Source of the DNA: Cinnamomum chago
Lineage: Eukaryota; Streptophyta; Magnoliopsida; Laurales; Lauraceae
Direction: 5' to 3'
Length of the DNA stretch: 64,000 bases
Assembly: GCA_038049695.1 (NCBI GenBank)
Contig: CP142454.1
Location: 15,198,501 to 15,262,500, forward strand
Shown: positions 34,544-46,400 of the stretch, piece after piece
Numbering within the stretch: position 1 is the first letter of the stretch
How the letters are laid out: the number at the start of each line of letters is the position of its first letter
Program-made: the position numbers and the translations under genes
Notes under the pieces: generated by a model
Told to the model about the DNA's origin: nothing
Database searches by the model: none
What the model saw: only the letters and a program-made list of their open reading frames with translations

Positions 34544-35924
34544 ACTACCCCGACAATAAGGCAGTTATTTCGTTCATCATTAACAATATAAGGAAGTGTC
34601 TGTAGATATGAGTGAAAATAAAATTAAGTAGGTCTGTGTGTGTGGGTTTGCATTGAGTTTCTCTATCTGTAAATATCAAGGAGGTGAGTAACGTGCCAAG
34701 TGCTGCTTTTTTTAATGATACATGCAGTTGGGTGAGACTGTTTCTATCATTTATGTTTTGAAGTTGGGATCATCATCTGAGCATTGATGCCTTGTTAGTT
34801 TCTTCGCTTTGTTTCCTGTGTCGTCTCTTTCTTCTTTAATGATTTCTTCTCTTTTTACCAAGAAAAGATGTAGGCTGCAATATTTCAGTATATGGTTATA
34901 GGAACCGTGCACATGGTTCCATTGCGAACTTCACAGGGATACCATGATCTATTCTCCATACAACCCATCTTTTAATGTCAATCATCTGTATCGGTTCTCA
35001 CAGAACGAGTTTTTTTTTTTTTTTTGGGTAAAATCACAGGATGAGTTAAATATTATGAAAATAGACGTGATTTCAAGTAAGCTCCACCCTAATTAATTAA
35101 GAGACTTCTGTGCACCGTCCACTGGAGGCTTTTTAATAATCCTTGAGCTTATTTCACCATAATTTCCTAAGTACTCTATCAAACAAACAGGGGCGAACAC
35201 TTTTTTTGTAATTTTTTAACCTTATTCAGACAATAGCAGCCTATTTCCATTGAAATCCAACCATCCACTCTGTGTCCTCCTTGAGAGCAGTATAATTTTA
35301 AAAGAGAGGTTACACTCACCATCTCCTTGCTCCCTGTTTTATTTTCCTCATCCTCTTATTAGATTTACAGTTACCTTTACAAATAGTAATTACACAGACC
35401 TACTAATCCGCCAAAAGAATTGCACAGAGGGCAGTTTTAAAACCCTGGTGAGGATTGTAATGAGGGCAGTGTTAGAAAACCAAACCAGAGATTAGCCCAG
35501 TTCACAGTCCACAATTTGATGAACAAGGCAGGTCCAGCCATGATGTCATAATTTAACATACAAAATAAACATAAAATCATAGTTGAAACTGGACAAAACC
35601 GTCAGGTCATACAGGCTGGATGATTGTTCCTAACAGGTTTAGAGGGTTTTCGACAGTTCTTAACCAAATGAGAGAGTTTTTGTTAAGCCAAACCATTCAA
35701 GGCATTGGTAATTTTGAATCGGGCTCAGTCAGGAAGTCAGTTGTATATGGTCTTTAAAACACAGAGAGCACCACTATGCAAGAGATCAAATAAAAGAAGG
35801 ATACACTTTGCTCAAAATTGCAAGATCATTAAACAAATCAAAATCAGCTGAATTGAGATAAAACATTATTGCCTTACAGCATTGCAATAACAAAATAATT
35901 TTCTATGGGTTTTTGCTCTCTGGA
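34544..35924. other. Intergenic region between two convergent genes
   Basis: Holds the 3' UTRs of the plus-strand gene ending at 34543 and the minus-strand gene ending at 35925. A GTGAAAATAAAATTAAG stretch near 34611 may serve as polyadenylation region. No further gene is supported. Confidence 0.4.
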
Positions 35925-37362
35925 CTAACCAGGGGTACAATTTTCGGGTTGTGGTAAGTGTACAAAGCAATCTGAGATACACTCTTTCAAAAATTTGTGA
36001 AGCTCTGCTGAGTATATACGAGGGAAGTTCCTGTAATGGTCGACATGCGGGGATGAGCCGAAGTTATAAGCCCATATCTTTTTCCCAGACGACTTCTGCC
36101 CCTGAATAAAAAACTCAACCGAACGAACCGGAATGACCTGGTCAGCTGAGCTATAAAGATAAAGTTGGGGACAGGGAGGCTGGTTGTTTGAAAGGATGTT
36201 GATGACCTTGGTTAATCGCCTGTTAAGCAAAACATACACACACAAATAAACAAAGAAAACGTCAGCGTTTAGGGGTATTTTTTTTATTTTTACAAAGAGG
36301 TAGCTCCATCCAGATTGAATTAGCTGAGGAGCGTAAAACCTCTTCAGAATACAAAGGTTCGACATTGTACTTAAGGAACCAAAACAAATCCATTCTACAA
36401 GCTCCAACATAATAGCAGGTTTTCAAACAGTGCTTTCAGCTTTGAGTAAAACAAAGGTAGCTAATATGATAAATTAGACAACCACACAAGTAACATGTTG
36501 GATGACGTATTCAATAGCAGATATCGCTGAGGATCATGTTTGGTCTTACATTAATCAATTACAACATGAAAACTAAAAATCAATTGCCTTTTCACATATC
36601 TGATATGTCAAAGGAAAATGACAACCCCACACACACACCAAAAAAAAAAAAAAGGCATGCACATTCGTTCACCCATAAATATATTTTTCCAATGTAAAAG
36701 CTTGTTAAACAGGAAGAAAAAATACACATACAATCCATATCACAGGGCACAATGAATTTGTAAAAACTGTAAAGTACATCAATGGTCATGTGACATTGAC
36801 TTCAGCTAGTGGAGATTACATACCGATTTACATCAGGCAACTGCAGAAACTTGGAGAAAAACTGATCCAAAATACAAAGTAGCATGGTTTCAATCAAAGA
36901 GGACTTGGTATCTTGCAAATTTATGCTTTTCTTTTCACCATTTACTGCAGTATTATCTTGCAAATTTAAGCTTTTCTTTTCACCGTTTATTGCAGTATCT
37001 CCAGCAGTCTCAACTGAAGAATTTGTAAATGACCTTCGCTTTTTCAGTAAGGCGGCAGAAAATCCTGCTGCCCAGACCTATTGGGGAAGGCAACAAAATG
37101 AATCAGCAGCAATAACAGCATATAGTCACCATTAAATTGAAAATAGTTTTCAACAAGAAAGGCAACAATATGAATCAGCAGCTTCAAACCGATTTCAAAG
37201 TTTTAAGCTACATTTTCAACAGGTTAAATACAAATGCATTCTTTTTTACAAGATTATTTTCATTTGCCTTTGACTACTATTAGAGTATCAGTGCTCCAAA
37301 TAGTTGATTTTATGTTGTTTGCAGATGATGGGTGATTAGGGTTTTGAACTAGAAAAGGAAGT

Positions 37363-37408
<46 letters not shown>

Positions 37409-40400
37409 AGGAGAGAGTTCATTAGTATCTTAGGGTGATATGTACGATCATTTTATTAATAAAGAATATATATCACTAATGATAAAAACACCCTATAATA
37501 TAACACATCACAAGTATACCTGCCAAGGATGCGAAAGTAACAGTTTTTCACAGGATATCCATATTCTAATACTCCCTCTCCCCCTCAAGCTGGAGCATAC
37601 ATGTTAATCATGCACATCTTGACAAGTAAACTCTAAAGCTTAATTATTCCCAACAGCCTAAGTAAATCTGCTAACTGATCTTTAAATCCAACAAACAGAG
37701 GATGACATTTAGTGGAACTTTATTTCTTATAAAATGGCAAGTTGGCAACTGATTTCATTGTTTTTTTTCCTATCCAGGTAGATAGACTAATAGAGTTCCC
37801 CGAGATATAAAAAGATACTTGATTATTCCTTTACAGTAACATACAGAGTTGAAGAACTCCCAAGTCTGTCAACAATATCTTTAGCCGACAAACCCTGAAA
37901 CATAGACCATAGTCCTGTAAATTTCAGCACTTGGTCAAGCCACAACATTTTGCCTCTTGCTCTTTCAGATTACTAATTTTCACCCAGCATGAACTATGTT
38001 TTAAAGCATTGAGACATGAGGCAAGGTATTCCAATTGCCCAAATCCTGGAGTGTAGGCCTTAAAGCTGCTTTAAGCTTCGTGACAAGCCTTCTTAATAAA
38101 TAAATAAATAATCATATTAAAAAAAGATATCTTATTAGTGTTATTGTAAACAGAAGTGATACAGACATGAGAGAGAGAGATAAAGTGGAGATGAATGTTC
38201 CCCTTCCATGGTCGACTGAGATCTATATTTAAAAGGGTTTAATCCCTGATTACATTCTAACAATACTTATCCATTAGTTACACTTGGATTTAGATCCATA
38301 CTAATAGCTAACAACTAACTAGTATATAAATGGGCCTGCTATATTGGGCCTGGAGGCCCAGGATTGACACCCCCCCTCAAATTGATGCGGGAGTGTCATA
38401 AAGCAGCAATTTGGAAATAAGAAATTGATGTCGAGGCCGAGCAAGTCCCTTAGTGAAGATATCTGCAAACTGAAACTCTGTAGGGACATGAGGTAGACTG
38501 ATAACATCACGCTTGTATTCGTCTCGAATAAAGTGGCAATCAACTTCTATATGTTTTGTGCGTTCATGAAGAACATGATTTTCAGTGATTCTGATTGCCC
38601 CAGTATTATCTGCATTCAAGGAAGTGGGAGAGGCCTGTGCAAAGCCAAGTTCCGAAAGAAGACCCCGAAGCCATAGGATTTCAGAACAAGCAGAGGACAT
38701 AGCCCGATATTCAGCCTCTGTGGAAGATTTGGAGACCCGTTCTTGTTTCTTGCATTTCCAAGAGATGAGAGATTGACTGAGGTACATACACCAACCAGTT
38801 GTGGACCGTCTGGTATCCAGACATCCTGCCCAGTCAGCATCTGCATAAGCAGTCAGAAGTAGACGATTATCCTTTGGATAATATAAACCACGAGCTCTAG
38901 CACCCAATAAATACCGGATAATTCGCTTTACTGCCGTCAGATGAAGGTGGCGAGGAGACGTCATGAATTGGCTGACAAGATTGACAGCATAAGATATGTC
39001 AGGCCTGGTGATGGTGAGATAGACAAGATTGCCAACAAGTCTCCGGTATGTATGTGGATCAGGAAGAAGATCGCCATCATCTTTACTCAACTTAAGATTG
39101 ACCTCAAGCGGCGTATCAACTGAGGAAGATTCATCGAGATCAGCAAGCTCAATAAGATCTGTCGCATATTTGTGTTGATTGATAAACAGGCCTTTTGGAG
39201 ACTGATGTATCTCTAAGCCCAAAAAATAATGGAGAGGACCCAGATCCTTCATATGGAATGAATCTCGAAGAGAGGCTTGGAGGGATTTTATCATAGCATC
39301 ATCAGTGCCGGTGATAATGATATCAGCAACATATACGAGGAGAACAGTAAAGCCAGTAGATGCGTGGCTCAGAAAAAGAGATGGATCATATTGACTTTGA
39401 GTAAAGCCAATCGTGCCTAACCGGTCTTTGAATGTTTCAAACCACGCTCGGGGAGCTTGCTTGAGACCGTAAAGAGATCTGCGTAAGTGACATACAGACT
39501 TCTTAGATGGAGAGGTGACTCCTGGTGGTATCCTCATATAGACCTCTTCTTTCAAGTCCCCATGTAGAAAAGCATTCTTGACATCCATTTGCTATAATGG
39601 CCAAGATTGAGAAGCAGCAATGGCGAGAAGGAGCCGAACAGTTGTCATTTTGGCAACTGGCGCAAATGTCTCTTCATAGTCAATGCCATACTCCTGTCGG
39701 TTGCCAAGAGCCACAAGTCGAGCTTTGTGTCTATCCAAGGAGCCATCGGATTTTAGTTTGATCGAGTAGATCCATTTGCAACCGATGGGTTTAACGGAAG
39801 AAGGACAGTCCACAATATCCCAGGTGTGATTTAGAGTCAAAGCATCTAATTCTGCGTTCATGGCCTGGTTCCAACAATCATGTTGCACAGCCTGCAAATA
39901 AGAACTTGGGATGGAAACAGAGGATAGTGTAGTCATCAAGGAAGCATGGGTAAATCCATACCTCTCAGGAGGTCGAGAAATTCTGGAGGAGCGACGCAAG
40001 AGACCAGTAGATGTGGGACCATTTGCCGGAGGATCAGGAGGATCGGGAGGGTGGGCATCTGCAGTGGTAGGTTTTTCCCTTCGACGATACACAAAATTAG
40101 GATTAAACCGTGTAACAGTTGTTTCTTCAGAAAACTCAGGTAACAAAGTTGTGGAAAATGGAGGAGGACAATCCAAGTTTGTTTGGAAAAAATATTGATT
40201 TTCAAAGAAAATAACATTACGAGAGATCCTGGTGCGACGAGCCATTGGATCAGAGCAAACAAAACCCTTTTGGTTAGTGGCATATCCTAAAAAAACACAC
40301 CTACGAGATTGGGCCGTTAATTTTGTGCGCTCTGTGGGAGGCAAATGAACGAAGCAAACACACCCAAAGGTATGTAGATGATTAAACGTAGGATGGTGAC

Positions 40401-43400
40401 CAAAAAGTTTAAAATGTGGTGTTAATTGGGCAATGGTAGGTGATGGAAGACGGTTGATGAGATGGACTGCAGTGGTAAGAGCTTCAGTCCAAAAACGAGG
40501 AGGAACAGATGATTCAATGAGAAGCGTTCTCGTGACATCAAGAAGATGCCTGTTTTTCCGTTCTGCGACTCCATTTTGTTGAGGAGTATATGGACAAGTA
40601 CGTTGAGATATAATTCCTCGACTTTTGAGGAAAGACTGGAAATCAGTAAAGACATACTCCCCCCCTGAATCTGAGCGTAAAGTTTTAATGCATTTGGAAA
40701 ATTGGGTATCAACATAGCTAAGAAAAATTTTAAATGCATTAAGAACATCAGATTTAGAATGTAACAAATAAACCCAAGTAAACCTACTGTAATCATCAAT
40801 AAATGTAACAAAGTATTTGAAATGACCATGAGAAATGGTAGGAGCAATGCCCCAAACATCACTGTGGATTAAGTCAAAACATGCATGGCTCCGAGTTGTA
40901 GAGTTAGAAAAAGGTAAAGTTTTACTTTTACCTAATTTACAAGCATCACACTCAAATGAAACAGAATCAAGAGGTTTATTTAATAATCCAGTTTGAAACA
41001 AAGTGGACAACGTAGCAGCATTCGGATGACCAAGTCTATTATGCCATAACCGAGAATTATTAGGAAGTAAAAAACAAAACAACTGATGCCAAGGTTTATT
41101 TTGAATAAATGGAGATACTGGTAAAGTAAAAAGTCTGGCACGTTTAGGCCCCCTCGCGATCACTGCCCCCGACTCCTGGTCCTGCACAACACAACCAGAA
41201 GAAGAAAAGGAGACATTGCAATTATTCTCAACTAATTGACCCACAGAAACCAAATTAGTAGTAAGATGAGGGGACACAAAAACATTTTTTAATGGAAAAG
41301 GGCCAGGGGCATCACCCACAGATATGATGGGAAGGTGGTCTCCATTGGCAGCTTGAACAGAGAGAGTGCCAGTGTAGGGAGTAACATGATGGAGTTTGGT
41401 GGGTGAGGAGGTCATGTGATTACTAGCTCCAGAATCTAAATACCATGTATTAGAAATGGACGGACCAGTACCTGAAATGTTCATAGAGGACAGGGCATTG
41501 ATAATCATCTGATTTACCATAGCCGGAGTAATTGGAGCTTGTGACTGTGTTTGTGATGAGGAACCAGGCTGTGATGTGGAATCAAACGGCAGTGAACCAC
41601 TGAATTCAGAAGATGCATATTGTGGGGTGGTAGCCGAGTAAGCACTTGGAGCTGACTGCACATAAGGACGAGACGCAGAATTGCGAGCCTTCTTCCGACA
41701 CTCATCAATACCATGACCAACGGCCTTACAATATTTGCAGATTTTCAGCTTGCATTGATTTGCATAATGGCCATATTTTTTACAGTTGTAACACTGTACT
41801 TTACTGATGTCCTGAGGAGGTGGCCTGGTTTTAGCAGCATAGGCAAGCGGAGGGACAGTGTTGCTCTGTTGTTCAATGGCAATTTTGGTAACAAGGCGTT
41901 GTTCTTCTCGTAGAAGTTCTTGAAGACAGTCATCTACGTTGGGGAGAGAAGCTCGGCTCATCAAGTTGGATCTCACTGTCTCATATTCAGGGCGCAGTTT
42001 CATGAGCAATTGGTCCCGATGACTGTTTTGTTGTAAAGAAAGTAACTCAGGGAGCAGCGCTTCAGAGACAGTAGCAAACTTGATTTCATCATATTCTGAC
42101 CAGAGGATTAGAAATCCGGAGTAATAATCCTGGATGGAAAGTGTCCCTTGGGAGTAATTTGCAATTTCTAATTCCAGTTGAAATTGACGAGCAGCATAAT
42201 TTTGATAATAGACCTTTTTCAGATATTCCCACATTTCCTTTGAGGTTTTGCATGGTCGTAGATATAAAATAAAATTTGGTTCTACAGAAGAAAGAATCCA
42301 AGATTTTATCTTTGCATCTTTAGTTTTCCAAGAAAGAATTTTCTTGGCATCATCAGTAGGGATTGGTTCAGATCCGTCAATATGGGCCCACAGTTCCTTT
42401 CCCTCAAGGTATAACTGGAATTGAAATGCCCAAGACACATAGTTTTTGCCATTAAATCGAACAATAGAGAGTTCTGATTTTTCAGGTTTATCCATGATAG
42501 CAGAACAGAAGGCAGTGGAGAACAACAATCAGTGATAGCAGCAGTAAACAGCAAACGGAACAAATCCAGCAAGCAGCAGTAGAGATGAAAAGGACAGCAG
42601 TAATAAACAGCAGCAATAAATAGAAACCAGCAGCAGTAGAGAGGAAGCAGTAGAGAACAGCAAACAGCAGTATAAACAGTGCACAGCAACAAAACAGTCC
42701 CAAACGTCCCTGTCGACAACAGGTAATTCCACACGTGGGCCCCACGTGATGATCTTGACACAGATCAGAGTGTGGGGATGAAAAGAGAGTAGATTTATGC
42801 AACTACTGGAAGTGGTCGCATGCAGATCAAATCTATATCCAGGATTTTGGACGGCCGAGATGAAAACTAGTGAAAAAAATGAATTTTCACAAAAGATTGG
42901 TAGAAAACCTACCTCTGATGATCAATAAATCAGGAAAAATTCTTTAGAAATCCAGGAAACTCCAGTCGACCAAGATGGGAGTAGTCCGCTGATGTGATGG
43001 TGATGATCATAGGTGGGCCACGCTTGATATGAGATGATCAGAGATGATCCGGCTGAAGAGAATGATCACAGATGATCACAGACTGGCTTCCTATGCTTGG
43101 AAGATGACTTAGGAGAAGATCACAGATGATTGACCAAGCTCTGATACCATGTTATTGTAAACAGAAGTGATACAGACATGAGAGAGAGAGATAAAGTGGA
43201 GATGAATGTTCCCCTTCCATGGTCGACTGAGATCTATATTTAAAAGGGTTTAATCCCTGATTACATTCTAACAATACTTATCCATTAGTTACACTTGGAT
43301 TTAGATCCATACTAATAGCTAACAACTAACTAGTATATAAATGGGCTTGCTATATTGGGCCTGGAGGCCCAGGATTGACAATTAGAAATAGAAAACAGTG

Positions 43401-46400
43401 GCAATTTGGTTATTTTTTAAATGAGTTCATTTTTTATTGGGTAACATGACTTGAACCCACCACCTTAAAAGTTACCTTTTAATGAGTTCACTACGGTTGA
43501 ATTAAGTTAAATCTAGTTACAACAGTCTTAGATAAAATATAAACACACACACAGTTAAATCTAGAAACAACCAAGTCTTAGATTAAGTATAAACACACAC
43601 ACCCGCCACCTTAAAAGTTACCTTTTAATGAGTTCACTACGGTTGAATTAAGTTAAATCCAGTTACAACAGTCTTAGACACACACACACACAAATATAGC
43701 AGCCCTCTTACAAGCAATACCTTCAAAATATTGTACTATCCAGTATAGAACATGATAAAGCAGAAAAACAAATATAGCAACCCTCTTACAAGCAAGACCT
43801 TCAAAATATTGTACTATCCAGTATAGAACATGATAAAGCGGAAAACAAGCATGCATAAACTGACTCACCCGCCCCCACAGCAGAAGTAATACCAATTATC
43901 AAGTCCAGTAATGTTGAGATAAATCAAGTATCCGCCAATATCTGCTACAGACCTATATATTGTATGAGTTCATCTTCCACTAGATGGAGTGTGATCCAAT
44001 TGGTGCATCTATACTTCTATAGACTTTGTGCTACCTTCCCTATCCTTCAAAAGATCAAGTGCATAACCTTTATTCAGCCGCTAAGATCAAGTACATAATT
44101 CAGCTATTAGACATCTTTTGATCTACCTATTTCAATTCCTAGAATATACTTCAATGGTCTTACGTCTTTTATCACTTTGGTCAGATGCTTTTCCACAAGG
44201 ATTTCCCAAGATTATCAACTGGAACAAAAATACCATCAACATAGATGAAGTAATGCAATTCCATTGCTGCGCTTAACAAATAAAGTTTACTTTGCACTAC
44301 TTTGTCTATATCCAAATTGGAGAAACACCACGCTTTAACTTTTCAAGCGATGCTCAAAGAGACTATTTATGATCATATAATAGCTTCTTTAGTTGATGCA
44401 CATTCTTTGAATCTCCAAAACAGAAATCATAGATGCCTATATACAACTGTTCATTTCAAGTTGGTAGTGAGGTCAATCCTTGTTAATCTAAAGTGACAAA
44501 ATAAAGCACATTGAGCTTAACTTAGCTAAAGAAGCAAAAGTTTTATAGTAATCGAGATAAGACTTTGTGGCACAGTGGAAGGAGCTTACTATTGCAACCT
44601 TGAGGTTGTGGGTTGAAGTCACATTACCAATATAAAAAAAAAAAAAAAAAGGTCAACCATTTGTCTTGTCTTGACTCCTCCACGACTAACCCAGCCTTAC
44701 AGAATCAAGTCATCAACCTTATGCTTCACTGGAAACATCCGCATGCATCCAAAATTCCAAATACCTTATTTTCTTCAAACTACCAAGTTCCCAAGTCTTA
44801 CTTTCCTTGAGAGTTTTCATCTCTGACCATAGTTGTTCTACAATTATTTGTTATAGGGGCCAGAAACATGATAGATAGAAAAGAAGTTAATAATTAGATG
44901 AGATGTGCAAGCACCCTCACCCATGCCCAAGTCAACATGGAATTTATTATTATTATTTCCAAGGCATGGAGGAAGAGAATCAGGAATAGGAAAACAAGAA
45001 AAACAACACAGGCCAGCTGGATTTGGGATTGCACACAGTTAATGATCAAACTATGACTTCAAGTTCTATTCGCTACCATGTCAAACATCAGTTTTCAACC
45101 ATTTTATTTCACAACCATTAGTGGCTTCTTTTTTATCATCATGTGCATGATCACCAGTTGCATTGTTCAGAATGACTTTTATACTGAAAGGAACAACTTA
45201 TTAGTAGCTAGGTTTCGAATTTGAACAAAGTCCTAATAAGACTTGCCTCTTGAGCTTTCTGTATTTATTAATATCGGAAACTGCCTATTTATATAATTCT
45301 TTTTTTTATGAGGATTGTGATTCCTTTTATTTAGATATGGTTGGTTGGCGGCGTGTTTCCTTGTGGAAGAGAGGGAGAGGGGGAGGGGGAGGGGGAGGGG
45401 TGGGTTGTGAGAGACTTTTGGTTAAGAGGTTTGTAGCACAGAGCACATGGTTATATTCTCTTGTTTTTTCTTGGAGTAAGCTCCTTTTCCCTTCCCTTCC
45501 CCTTTCTTTCCCTCTCGTTCTGTTTCTGTTGTCCAAACAAAAACGGCATTTGACGAATTGGGTTGAATGCCCTTTAAAAGGGGTTTCTTTTCTTTTCTTT
45601 ATTCTTTTTTTGTTTACAGCTATTTTGGTAAGTGGGCTAGCATTGAGATTAGTAGGTATCAGGTGGGTCCCACTTATTAAAAATCTAAACCGTTGAGAAT
45701 AAATGTCCCACTCAAATATGGGCCCTACCAAATTTCACCCTAATAGGAAATAAGGGCCTAACCGAATTTGACTCCAATTGGAAATAAGCCCCAGCCAAAT
45801 TTCACTCTAATAGGAAATGGACTCTAGTGAAATATTTAATTTTTAATATTCTTTTCTATTTTTCTACATATACAGATTTGGGTTTTTTTATATATTTTTA
45901 TCAAAACATAACTCTGAAACGTTTCATTGAAATTCCTAATTGGCCAAAATATTTTGGTTTGGAGACCAAACCGAAACAGTGCCCAAAACAATGTTTTCAA
46001 CTAAGCACCCTACGCAGATCCTATTCACTATGTCCAACTCAAATCCTCCATTTTGATCTATAATTGACCCTAAATGCCAAAATCTATCAACTAAAATACT
46101 ATGATACTATGTTATCTTCAAATTTAACTAACTCAATCTTCACTACCAGACTTATGTATGTAATCTTTGACTTCTGATTCTCAATCCATTTTATTCAAGC
46201 ACCTTTCCCAAAGTTCTAGCTTATCATTTACTTGCCATCTTTTGTACTAATGAATGCCATTACAACATCATAGGCAAATATCATATAGCACAGAACTTCA
46301 ATTTTGTATATTGATCATTTTTTCATCCATAATTAGGCAAATGAATAGGGGCTCACTGCAAAACCTTGGCGCAGTCCTACACTTCTACTTCAACCGGGAA

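Larger units (their letters stand above)
38139..43380 (-). mobile_element. Full-length Ty1/copia LTR retrotransposon, young but defective
   Basis: A 5242-bp element with 231-bp LTRs (38139-38369 and 43150-43380) that differ at one base, perfect 5-bp duplications ATTAG (38134-38138 and 43381-43385), an initiator-Met-type primer site and a polypurine tract. The order gag, protease, integrase, reverse transcriptase, RNase H identifies Ty1/copia. It lies in intron 2 of the hydrolase gene, on the same strand. The polyprotein has an in-frame amber codon and a changed catalytic residue, described in the two coding entries. One LTR difference in 231 positions implies very recent insertion. Confidence 0.97.

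Noticed and set aside
42306..42802. Cys/Leu-rich minus-strand ORFs upstream of the copia gag
   Set aside because: They come from CAGCAG/CTGCTG-like repeats in the copia leader between the primer site and gag; no family signature.
43480..43860. CRISPR-like spaced repeats
   Set aside because: Only two copies of each unit, in a plant intron, with no regular spacers; ordinary tandem duplication.
44558..44650. Possible tRNA gene
   Set aside because: A- and B-box-like motifs are present, but there is no cloverleaf with acceptor stem pairing, and a poly-A tail follows. A SINE fits better.
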